A DNA stretch of 64,000 bases from Spirometra erinaceieuropaei (lineage: Eukaryota; Platyhelminthes; Cestoda; Diphyllobothriidea; Diphyllobothriidae). Under the pieces are notes generated by a model that ran no database searches, was not told the origin of the DNA, and saw only the letters and a program-made list of their open reading frames with translations. Of this stretch, positions 31,080-42,389 are shown in pieces (position 1 is the stretch's first letter; each line of letters begins with the position of its first letter). The position numbers and the translations under genes are program-made. The stretch covers positions 101,526-165,525 of the forward strand of contig CACRXP010000736.1 in NCBI GenBank assembly GCA_902702965.1. The letters are read 5' to 3'.

Positions 31080-33420
31080 ACTCTAGGCGCATGTTGCAGC
31101 ACTGAGGCTCTCGCGACCACCTGTACGTGCGCACCAATTGCAGTCCGGTTCTCGGCTGTTCAAACTGGCCAATCATCTTCGAGACTGACCCAGACATGAC
31201 CTCGTTGAAGGAGCTGGAGGATGCCCCACTGTCTCACACTCGCGGCGTCGGCCGTGCCCTCGTCCGACCGCCAGCTCCTACCAAGTTTTCTAGTAGTTCC
31301 AGGCAAATTACAACATTCTGGCTTCCCAGTTCTTCTCTTTCTGTTTGGAACTGAGGCTGAGGGTCGTAAAGGCTAGGATCTTGCTATGGCTTATACCGCC
31401 GCGATAAAATCACACCCCACCGGGCCTTGTAAACGTACTTGATAAGAGGTGGGCGCGAGACCAGACTGTCGGGACCGCCAATTATGGCTGCGGTTAAGGA
31501 GGGTGGGAGTAACGCAAAACGGGGACCAACTTCGCACCCACGGCTAGTATTGGTGGTCCATGCGCCAGACAACATGCATCTGTAGCCAAAGCGCAATGTA
31601 AAGAAAGCTGTGCACATACATGTACGGTTTTCGGAGATAACTACCCGAAATCGATACCTGAAACGTATAAAAACAAATACACCCGTCCCAATGAACGCCC
31701 CACCTTTTGACATGTTACCAAAAGATCCCAGTTATGATCACAGCTATGCAGTGATTTATGGATGCCGTAGTTGTATGCCAGATCTCAAGTGCCTACTGGA
31801 TGCCCAGTCGTTCCTACGGCAAATGATTTCGGCATGATAAGAGGCAAACTTTTGTCCGGTTCAGACTTAGTGGACTGTCATCGTGGACAAGGCCTCAATG
31901 CTTTCTACTGCCTGGCGTGTGCGTAATTGTCTACCGGTTTCTACGACGCAAATGGCTCGACATGAACTACGTCGCAACCGACAGGAAACGTGAGATGCCT
32001 CTTTTCATAACAGTCTAACAATTTGTTGCCGACTGCCGCTTCAAGACGGCGAGAGTTCAAGCAGAGCAAGGGACGGTCGCGCTTGTTGGACTCAGTTTCT
32101 CTGATACTGACCTTTGGTTGGCCTTGGATCATCCGTTTCGTCCGAGAGTATTGTGTGAGTGCCCGGTTTCAGCAAACGGGCGCTGGAAGTTCTGTTAATG
32201 TCAGTTCGCTTTTAAAATGCATCTTTTCTTTCAGAAAAGTAAGTGCTATCTCCACATGAGGCCAAATGGCCAATGGTCATTTTATGCTGTCTTTCAAAAA
32301 ATGGTCGCAATATTTAATTGTCAAGGTCGCAATCGACATTGCCTACTCTTCGATATAACCTATCCTGATGGCCTGGTATCTAACCTGCACGAACTTGGTC
32401 AGCTAGACGTTCTCGTCAGCACATTCTACTACCCAGATGCTAATGCTTGTTGTGTATCTGACGCATCCCCAGGCGCTCAAAGTGATGTCATAACACTGCT
32501 TGTCAATCTTGCCAAGAATTAGTCAACGCTAGGGAGCACGGAACCAGAAAACAGGGTATCCGGTTATTCACACTGTCTAGACCCATTCGTAGTCAATGTT
32601 CACAGCCTGAATGCAGGGTTCGACAGTCAGAAGTGTTCGGCCAGCCTACACCAGACGTTATGACTGTCGGAGGTTATCATGGCGATGCTCGAGCATTTCC
32701 GACCTGGTAGGACAATTTACTTCGAAAATTGAAGGTGACTATGAATGGGAACCCCCGGATGGGTTGCCCATACCCCCAGTCAAAAGTAAAGTGGATGTGA
32801 TACTGTAGTCCCCAACGGATATGGGGAAGATATGATTCCTGATTGGTCGTGCTTATTCTGTACAGCTCGCGTTTCCATTGTGGCTTAAAGGCTGCTGTTG
32901 AAGAAATAGGACGAGTCATATTGATCACTGCTTAAATCCTCAGTTCGAGAGGCATCTTAGAGCTGTCGGGTTCGCCTACCGTCGGCCAATGACTGAAGCA
33001 GCTTAAGAAACCCATAGATGCCTGTTCAGGCAACTCAATCTATGTTCCGCAACGACGATCTCTGCCACCCACGAAGCAAAATGAGGGTAAAGTCGGTTAG
33101 CGATTGCCGTAAAAACTATTGAGCCGAAGTGGTGGTCTCTGTAGAACAGACCTTGAGTGTCAGTGATTTTTGCAAACTGCCAAATCATTCTCAAAATTAG
33201 TGGCAGACCCTCTGTGCTGACTAGTCGCGATGTGCATAGCGGTTTTATAGCTGACAGCCCAGCCAGAGTCGGATGTTGGCGTAAGCACTCCTAGCAACCC
33301 TACAACACCGATGACCAACCAGTCACCCTGGCTCTCTTCGCTGTAGCTCTAAACTTCTCCTGCCTATGCAACCTAGTCACCCTATGGACTCAACGCTGAG
33401 GCTGCATAACTAGGTGCTCG
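31080..33420. other. Unassigned sequence
   Basis: Several open frames of 60-110 codons on both strands (for example 32217-32522 plus and 32677-32928 minus), none with a domain I recognise. Confidence 0.35.
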
Positions 33421-33429
33421 GAGAGAATT

Positions 33430-34080
33430 GCGTCCCACCGAAGCCTACAAGCCGCACATTGACAATCTGGCGGGCTGTCTCCGTGACTTGATGGGGCATA
33501 GGAAGATTAGGTTGTTCCTGATTACTGGGCGACGAGACAGTGTGGGAACTATGCCGCGGCACAGGTCTCACCGAAATTGTTCCAAGTCTTTGCCATTACA
33601 ATTCTTGGGCGGTTTCGGAGTGTGCGCTGCTCAAGAGCAGGACTCAGCAAAGCCGGGTTCTGCAGTCCATTGCGGATGCACCAACCAAACGCTCACACTG
33701 TGGTGCACTCTTGAACGTCGGTTTGGCTACCGACGGCCGTCTGCCTTGTTGACTTCGCTGCAGCGTTCGACTCTATTCATCGCAAGTCCCCGTAACGGAT
33801 AGTGCAGTTGATGGGCACGCCGCCAAGGGCCGTCACTATGATCAGAATCTGCTATAGCACCACCACCGTTCGAGCTCTGGTCCGCAACAGCCCGCTCGGA
33901 CCGTCTGAATATTCGGACTGCCATACCAAAATATTGTATCCTGTCCAACTGCATCATTGACCAGATTCTCTAAAGGCACCCGCACGGTAGTAACGACTCG
34001 GAATTTGAACCTGGTCACTGACCGGCTGACCACGACTAAGCCAACGATATCGCCCTGTTAGTCAAGCTATGATAAAATGA
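33430..34080 (+). pseudogene. LINE reverse transcriptase relic (LINE-E)
   Basis: The clearest block is CLVDFAAAFDSIHRKSP near 33740-33795, RT motif A with its aspartate, followed at once by a stop. Upstream in another frame is GCTNQTLTLWCTLERRFGYR, which resembles the finger region before motif A. Downstream pieces near 33940-34065 (CIIDQIL, then ANDIALLV where YADD would be expected) correspond to motifs B-C in damaged form. It is a 5'- and 3'-truncated relic from a lineage separate from LINE-B, -C and -Z. Confidence 0.6.
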
Positions 34081-34499
34081 ATGCAAAAAGGTTCGCCCAA
34101 AACCCCATCTTAACACGGTCCGTAGAGTTTTGGATGTGGCTCTTGGGTCTTCGATCCCAACTCTAAAGTGAGTGGGTCGGGCTCCCCAAATCCGCCTTTA
34201 AAATTTTGGCAAAATCCTCCTAAACTCGCGTGGAAGGGTCAGGCATGATTACAGCCAAACCAGGTGTCAGTAAAAAGAGCATGACGTTCTAACAATCGAA
34301 ATGCTGCAGCAAAAATTTTCAACTGGTAGCCCCTGTCGAATAATTAGCCTGTAAAGTTTTTCAGCATTTCCATTCGTGTGCTCGTATATTGCCAGCTTAA
34401 TTGGGATGAAACATCTATTTTGCTCCGAAGAAACAAAATTCTGATAACGTGACATGATTCATGCGTCCTGTCCAAAACGTTCTTTGGCGAGCAATGTTA

Positions 34500-34505
34500 T
34501 TTATT
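34500..34505 (-). promoter_or_regulatory. Candidate polyadenylation signal for the protease gene
   Basis: The minus strand reads AATAAA here, 194 bp past the stop codon of the cathepsin L-like gene. It is the best hexamer I noticed downstream; use is inferred. Confidence 0.35.
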
Positions 34506-34698
34506 TGTGTAGTAGGCATCGCATGGGATGAAAAAGCTTATTACTAAACCAACCAATAGAGGTTGACACATCGAAGCACATAAACACATTGTAAAACAGG
34601 TACAAATCCACAAGTCTTTAAAATGTACATAGCGAATAATTGGACAGAAGCAGTTCCCCTCATACATTTAAAAAGCAGGGGTCGGAGAGCGAAAAAGG

Positions 34699-36273
34699 TT
34701 AAAATGACTGTGGTTTACAGCTTTCCATCTTTCCCAAGGGCTCAACAAGGGGAAATGATGATGCTGTGGCCACGCCACAGAGGTTATTCTTGTTGCGTCT
34801 GATTCGAATGTACCCGGATTCGCCCCACCTTGGTCCCCAACTGTTCTTTACCAGCCAATATGGAATGCCCTTTTCCACACCATAACCGACCAAAAGCACA
34901 GCGTGATTAAGCTCATCTGCTGCGTTCTGACAATTTGGGTCATCATAAATACCTATAAACAAGAAAAAAATGAAGATTTACCCAAAAACGTTTGCAAAAT
35001 TGGGGGGGGGGGGGAAACTTCAAGTTAGTCAATCGCTATAAGCCGAAAATGGGGTCTGAAGGTTGGTTTGGGAGCTGTCGTGCATACAAACTACTAGGTG
35101 GTGGGGACCACAACACTATCTCTATGGTCAACCTAAAGGGCTTTCGCAATGGAATTAATAACAGGCAACTTGCGGCTTCCCACGGCTGCTAGTGGTCTGC
35201 AATTTAGTGAAAGAGGCTAATTAGTCGACATGGTCTATATAGGGCCTTTTTCAAACTGCATTTCTACTGTACTACAAACCGCAACTGGAATCATGAAAAA
35301 GCGAAGATAAGTCAGAAAAAAAACCATCAAATCTCCCTTTAGGGAAGAGCACCAAAGGGGACTAACCAGAGTGATAAGACATAAAGCTCTCTCTCCCGGC
35401 ATCAATGGCTATAGATATGGGACCGTGAAAATATAGCGCTCTGCGGAGCTTCTCCTCATCGCCTGAATCCACGTCTACAAAGCCTGTTACCGTTGCTACC
35501 GCCTTCGACTTTTCAAAGCTGCATTGGTCATTTTGGCTTTCTGTCTCTCCGGACACATACGGGTAATCCACCTCGCGTTGAATGCCCCCAGCGTCTTGCA
35601 CATATTCGAATGCGTTGTTCATCAGACCACCGTTACAACCTAGGTTGTTGTACTTTGTGCTACAATCCACGAGCTGCTGCTCCGAGAGGCTGATCAGCTG
35701 GCCCGACTTGCGCTTCAGTTGGCCCTCAATGGCGCCCGTTGAGGAAAATGCCCAACAGGAGCCGCATCTTCCCTGGTTTTTGACCGGTGTGACAAGGCCA
35801 TGACCTCTCCAATCATGGGATTCCGGAAGTGGAGTGTCGAGTGGAGGGGCTATATAGAGATAATGAGGGAGATCACCGCCCTTTAGATGCAAACTGGCGT
35901 TGTAACCCAGACGGGTCCGGAACTCCTCAAGGTTCTAAACAGTGGGCAAATTAGACTTGATAAAAGATAAACTTACCAAATCAGAAAACTCGTTTATCCC
36001 CATTTCAAAAGAGGTTTCATTTTTCTTGAAAAACTGGTTGTGTTGCCAAATCTTTCTAAGATTCTCGACAAAATTGTAAAACGACGTAGTGGCGGTGGTG
36101 TTGCGTTTAAAAATTTCCAGGAAGTGTTTCCATAAATGCCCTATCTCACTGTCTCCGAGCGTATGGGGTGGTGGATGATCTGGAGCACGGAGCTCCTCCC
36201 ATGGAACTACTCGGGGTTTAACGACAGAGGCGGAGGTCACAACCACACAGAGAAGAAATAAGAGCGACTTCAT
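34699..36273 (-). CDS. Cathepsin L-like cysteine protease (3 exons)
   Basis: A secreted or lysosomal papain-family (C1A) endopeptidase made as a zymogen. Exons: 36273-35977, 35934-35367 and 34952-34699; introns of 42 bp and 414 bp have GT...AG ends (GTAAGT/TTAG and GTTAGT/ATAG). The spliced product is 372 residues. Residues 1-16 look like a signal peptide ([16 protein letters not shown]). The propeptide has an ERFNIN-like segment (about 66-82) and NEFSDL (94-99). The mature enzyme probably starts near 135 (LPESHDW). The active site is complete: Gln153, Cys159 in CGSCWAF, His305 in LNHAV, and Asn325 in KNSWG; GCNGG is at 198-202. Fourteen residues follow the usual SFPLV end. Met16 of a longer frame (36318) was chosen because it directly precedes the hydrophobic leader. 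A TATA-like CATAAAAG is at 36321-36328 (minus). In flatworms such enzymes digest host protein or act in tissue invasion; the role here is inferred. Confidence 0.93.
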
Positions 36274-36329
36274 TATTGATCCACTAAAAGTTGGCATAAA
36301 AGACAAGTGATAATACAAATCTTTTATGT

Positions 36330-39300
36330 ATCTTCAGCAACAGGCTCAAAAACAGGTGGTTAGGCGAGTATATTTAAATAAAAAGAATGAGGAGCCATCT
36401 CGCACTTTGTTTCCTTGTTCTAGCACTGATTTGTGAAACGTTACATTAATTTGTCTGACTACAATTTTTCTCGAACGTACCAACTGCCACCGACAGACGC
36501 AGAGAATAGAAATGTAACCAACACGATGGCAGAGGGTCATCCGCTGTAATTCGATGAAGTTAAGAAAACAGAGAACTAGATGTGGTTTTCTAGTCGGCCT
36601 CCCGACTACTAGAGAGGAGACTGTCATGGCTGGCTCAAACGACGACATAGTCATAACGTCTAAAAATTTTGTTTCGAAAGCCCGCATATAAATAGAACCT
36701 TTGATGTGAAGTAATACTAGAAAGCAGACTGCGTAGAGAGTCAGGTAACGGAGTATGCACGCCAACAACAACAAACGACCATCACAATCTCAGTACTGTC
36801 ACACGAACAAAAGTTACATATGTATCGGATTGACCCACAGAAGTAAGAATCACATAAAATTAGTATGTGAATAGAGCTGGAATAATGCATGTAAAGAAAC
36901 TTAAAAAATATTATCAGAGCGGCTGTATTAATAGCTGGTCGAAAGTCTCAGTCGTCCCTCCAGCTAGGTTTGGACTGAAGGCTACATCTGAAATGTAGTA
37001 CTTTTGCCACGTCTGGCTTTCAGCGGCAATTCCCACCCTGGACTGCCTGATTTATTTAATGGCAAATAAGGATGCGTGAATGAACTTTTTATTTGAGAAT
37101 ATCACTTACGACACCTTCATGTGTCATGTGGCTAACGGATTAGTTTTCATACGATAAGGTTGTTTCAGAAGATATCCGCCCCGCTTGTCATCCTTCTCAT
37201 ACGTTCCAAGAATCGAATTAATTGCGCTGGGTGTCATGCGATTGCATTTTCTCCTCCTTACCATACAGTTGTCAATCTCGTCAACCATATTTTACCCATA
37301 CTTTATCCAATGTTTATGTCTTCTCATGCTATCACGTTGTACAGGACGAAATGAAGCATTCGAATCTAAGTTGTATATTCCATTCTTTCTAAGTTGCCCC
37401 CAAGCTAACTGACATTTAAATTATGCCTTTTTCAACAACATCTCTAATGTTATATGTAAGTATTGTTCATGTGCATAACCGAGCATGCATGGAGAGGATT
37501 TGTTAAGTAGGTCCTAGACATGCCTCTTATAAGAGGACAAGAACAGGTTTCAAAGAAAACACAAGGGCAATCAGCCCGCGGGCTATACATACCCATGTAT
37601 CTCATAACTGATCGCACAGATCGCCGGATTTGACTCCCCAAAAAGCTATTTTGCAACAGTCTCGCTTAGGAAAGCACGCAAATCATCCTGCGACGAACAT
37701 GTGCGAGAATACAGCAAATCTGTGTGTGCCAAAAATAATTGCGAGAACTGATGTCTACGAAGCAATACTAAATCAAAGACGCGAAAAAGAACTCCAGGAT
37801 GGAGGATAAGCCTAAGGACCTGAACCTCCCTGATAGCATTCTGGTCGCCGGGGCTGGCCCGGTCGCGAGCTAGTGTCGTGGTAGACAGACTTTTTTCCAG
37901 CAATCCTCGAAGACACTGCCCACACGCGTGCAGTAAGCTGACGCGCCTTATCGGGAGAGTTGGAAACGTTGTCGCCCGAGGCGATTTAAGTCTCTAGGCA
38001 GTCGTCTAAAGTTACGGACAAAGTGCGTGCGTACGCACAAAGGGAGCCGCAGGCATGATGTTCTGAATGCGCTCCAGTGAGCATCAAGGAGGGGGTGTTG
38101 CAGAAAGGCTCTTTTCCTCGCACAGGACGGGTACCATTAACCGCTTAGATTGCTAGCCCTGCACTAGACCGCAAATCAAACAGGCCAGCAAATGCCTAGC
38201 TCTGGGCGCCTAAATGCAATCAGGGCTGTATGACAACTTCATTAGTCTTCTGACTAAAACACAAAGAACATACATTCCAGCTAGTGGTCACGGCTTCGCT
38301 GAACATCCAACAAAAATAAACTTACTTCAACTAACAGATCGACAAAATTAATAGGCAATTTAAAATATCGAACGCGTTTCAACTTGGCATAAAGCATGTT
38401 ACAAATCCGCTCCAGACACGGCTATATTTACATTTTCAACCTAACTATATGGAACGATGGCAAAGACACTCAAAAGCTCACGCCTATCCGCCCTCAGTAT
38501 ACTGAGCAGGAATGACTGACCCGGCCGCCCTCGCTTTGGTTGACAGTTTGAAGGTGTTTGAAAAGTATGAACTCTATATTACTGTATTTATTAGCGCATT
38601 AAAACACCGTAATGGTGGGATGTAAAAGACCATAGAAAGTGATAGGCTTTCCAAACACATTAAATAAAAAATATATATGAGTTTTTACAAAGATTTAGCC
38701 CCAGTATATGCTAACTAGGTTCATATAGAATGGATGTGGTTGACACAACTGATATCTAGCCAAAAGAATCTTCGACGAAATAGTTTTCAGGTTGAAATTG
38801 GATAAAACCTCACAACTAAGAAGATATAAACAAGGTACTGAACTAAGTCAAACGAGGCAGACACAATGAGACAATCAAGTAATATCCACACAACATGTGC
38901 AAATGCAACGATCGATTTTGTTTGGACCCTGTATCAGGTGATTTAAAGCAATTGTTTCTGCCATCTCGTCATAAAATTAGTATATGAACCTGGAGATGTA
39001 CGTGGTATACGATATGCTGTACCACAGGACTCGGATGAAGATTAACACATCTGAATGGTATAACGACATCCTTACGACGTCTATTTGTAAAGACTGCGTC
39101 TATTCTTTAATTATAGCCTTGAGTTATCTGCTCTAGCAACTGATAAATTTCTGAACAAGGAAAAACCACTCTACACCTTGTGAGACACACAATGATATTT
39201 CCTACGGTTACAATCACGGCTGGTTATGGAGGCGATCATGTTTAACGTATTCGACCTCATGACTAAGTTTTTATTTCCTTTGAAATCAATGAGGACACGT

Positions 39301-40833
39301 GCATGATGAAAGTGGTGACTTTTGACTTTTAGAGGTGATCGTGGGTATCAGGCATCGCTCATGATGTAAGAAGGCAAACCTGTCAGCAATGTCGGACATG
39401 AATTTCGACGAAATTTGCGGAAATAATGCGCTCAATAACACTGGCGTAAGGTTGTAACGGTTTTCAGATGAGGGTAAACCTTTCCCACACTACTGTGAAT
39501 GCTGTAGGCTACCAAATGAGAATGGACATTTCTGCACATTCATCAAAAGACTCCAATCCTCCACCACTTGCTATATATTCCGCAGCATTATTCGGTTAAA
39601 ACGAGTTTTTGGTGCTTTTATAAACAGAGGCCAATTACTTTCAGTCCCAATTGTTTGCTTGGCTATGAAAGACAGTGATACTAGTGGCCCAATCACAACC
39701 CTCTGCAAGGCGGCGCTATGAGCAAGGTCCTTTATCAATCGATCTAGTTACTATAGATTAAATTACATATAATATGCTTTCTTGATGTGATACCTATCGC
39801 AAAGCAGTCGGCTGTCTATCAGGTAGAAGGCCTACTGACGACTGAGATCACGACTGTTATACGTCATAAGTATGAAGGTCCCATTAAGAATTTGTTAAAA
39901 TAATCCATACTTGCCCAAAGCATAATCTGAATTTCAGCAATGCATGTTGATCATGAGTTAAAGAGGCCTTGTTGTTATAAAAGGGTCAAAAGAGGAGTAC
40001 CTAGGATTCTTACTATAATTCTTCAAAAAATATTTTTACCAATGAGAAGCTACATTTAACCTATCGTTTCAACTGTCGAGATCGTGTGTCATTTCTGTAG
40101 AGCGAAACATGGTCAAACAGTGAAGCGAGAGAGGCCACAAGAAGGAAGGGTTTGTATTGAAGCTAGACATTTTAAAAGAGCGTAAACGGGGGCATTGGTC
40201 GGAGGTGATCGGATGAGTGAAGTAAAGGAAATTAAATTCTACACATGAAGACAGCAGCGATCTTGTCCATGGGGCCAGCAATCAACTTCGAGGAGGTGTG
40301 TGACCGATCATTGATATAAATGAATTTTGATTTCGAATCCCAACAGTTAGAAGGCCCTATCAAACAGAAATTTATTCAGCAGATAACCGACGAGTAACCT
40401 ACACAACACGTCAAAAGGAACAGGCGATAACATACTGCACAACGTGTAAAACGATCAACATTCATAATTGCTGAGTGCAAAAGTATTATTCCTGGTTAAC
40501 ATCATCACACATCTCCTATCGAGGTGATAATGGCATTATTGATTGACAGTACGGTTAATTTTATCCATTCAAACTTACAGCAGTCCAAGAAAGAATGTTA
40601 CGTAGGGAAAGCGATACCAAAGTAAAAGGATGATTAAAGTGAACAGACTACAAGAATGCAGGTAGAGCAGACCTAAAAACACATAGGTCTAGATTAAAAC
40701 ATTCAAATCAGTACCAGGTATGGAGATAATTACCAATAAGGGAAGACATAAGATTACAGAACTGAGCAGATGGCTACGGAAATACGAAGAAATAAAAAAA
40801 TGAATTATAAAAGAACCGCAGGGGCCCCTTCAT
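36330..40833. other. Unassigned sequence
   Basis: This 4.5-kb stretch holds no element I recognise. Open frames at 36346-36774 and 37646-37903 (both minus) are 142 and 85 codons. The first is hydrophobic at its start, and neither shows a domain. Regulatory sequence of the protease gene may lie in the first few hundred bases. Confidence 0.35.
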
Positions 40834-42025
40834 TGCAAGTTAAAATAAAATTGCAAATGAACTTTAGAACAGGCAGACAGAATCTCCAGAGAATTCCACT
40901 CATGCTTATTGAGCAAGTAATTTGGTCGGAATAACGATTAGCGAGCACTAACAAAATAAACAAAATGATTATATTAACTTCAAAGGAGGGAAAACTGTCG
41001 CTAATGAAAGGATAAAAATGCGGGCAGGACCGGTTTGCATTTTGCTGTGTATAACGGATTGTAAAAGGACATCGTCAGGACAGAAATAAATGTCAACCAT
41101 GAGGAGTAAATGTGCAAGCCAGACAAAACTCGCCTGCATGCGGTACTTTATAAGGTATTCAAAACGGACATCTTCAGGGCAGAATCATACACCGGATGAG
41201 GCTATTCGCGTCAAAGTGGCGAGACGAGACGGACTCAGACGCGATCGGCCATAGTCCGCTTCGAGCCCCCCAGCCGAGGAGGCAAGAAGGAAGGGTAGGA
41301 GAGAAACGATCAAACCAGATCCAGACTTGAAGACAGGAATGATTATTGACGTCTTCCCTGTTTTAGGAAAAAATCCTTTTGAAATATAAACCGAGAATAA
41401 GTGACTAAGCAATATGGGAAGGTCGCATGTTTGTTTAATAGTCTAATATGGAACCCGGTCCGTTCCTGAGCAGTGTGAGTTTTTCAACCAACTTATTTTC
41501 ATTTCAGTTCAGTTTCTTAATTAGATCTGGGGAGACATCAATTGTACTAGGTGTCCTATCTAAAAGTGAACGAAGGGAAGGGACTGGTTCGGACTCAGTA
41601 GTAAGGGGTTTTGCAAAGAAAGCACTAAACAACTGCGCCTTGTCAGCGTCATCGACGAGGAGGATTTTTTATCGCTAAGCAGTAGTGGAAATTCGTGACC
41701 ATGAGTAGAAGAGGACCGATGACGGGAGATGTTAGTGACGGATTTGCCAGTGTTCGGATCACTGAGAACAAGTGATTGTCTTTGCCCGTCGCGCGCTTGG
41801 AGTATCCTTGAGCATTTTTGTGAGAAGCTGTGAGTTTACGTGTGAAGAATGGTCGATTCTACCCTCTATGGGAGCAACATCATGACAAACGGAAAATTTT
41901 ACATTTTCCAGGTAGACAGAGACACGATCTGGATGTGTAGAAATTGAGTCGACCTCGACTGGTGAAAACAACTTTACTAAGACAAGCGGATTTTTGCTGC
42001 ATTTGGACAGGCGTTTTGCATTGGC
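40834..42025. repeat. Left arm of a 1,192-bp inverted repeat
   Basis: It is the reverse complement of 46048-47239; paired positions sum to 88073 along its length. I saw only about two mismatches. The arm contains a LINE-like coding fragment on the minus strand (LFSVYISKGFFPKTGKTSI, the start of an RT fingers domain). This is joined to an unrelated 190-bp block (41115-41313), which is repeated directly after the arm. Confidence 0.85.
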
Positions 42026-42222
42026 CAGACAAAACTCCCTTGCATGCGGTACTTTATAAGGGATTCAAAACGGACATCTTCAGGGCAGAATCATACACCG
42101 GATGAGGCTATTCGCGTCAAAGTGGCGAGACGAGACGGACTCAGACGCGATCGGCCATAGTCCGCTTCGAGCCCCCCAGCCGAGGAGGCAAGGAGGAGGG
42201 GTAGGAGAGAAACGATCAAACT
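42026..42222 (+). repeat. Direct copy of a 190-bp block
   Basis: It repeats 41115-41313 with a few changes (GCCTGCATGCGG versus CCTTGCATGCGG, GAAGGAAGGG versus GAGGAGGGG). The block ends at GAAACGATCAAAC in both copies and then diverges. It sits exactly at the inner edge of the left arm. Confidence 0.8.
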
Positions 42223-42389
42223 AATATAAGACGGCGAATACAGAGGGTTCCGCGTGAGCGTCGACAGACCGCTTGAGGTCAGGATGAGAAGATGACATCG
42301 AGAAACGCAAAAATCGTCGCTATGGGCTAGGAGTGATAGCAGTGGATTTAGTGGCCAATTAAACACAGGGAGTTGAAAAGATACAATTG

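Noticed and set aside
36346..36774. 142-codon gene upstream of the protease
   Set aside because: Hydrophobic at one end, but no domain, no conserved motif and no splice or promoter support.
37646..37903. 85-codon exon candidate
   Set aside because: Plausible composition, but no splice donor at its end and no recognised domain.
41500..41525. A LINE-B 3' end from the CAGTTCAGTT similarity
   Set aside because: Only one and a half TGAAC-type units are present and the surrounding sequence is LINE-C coding.
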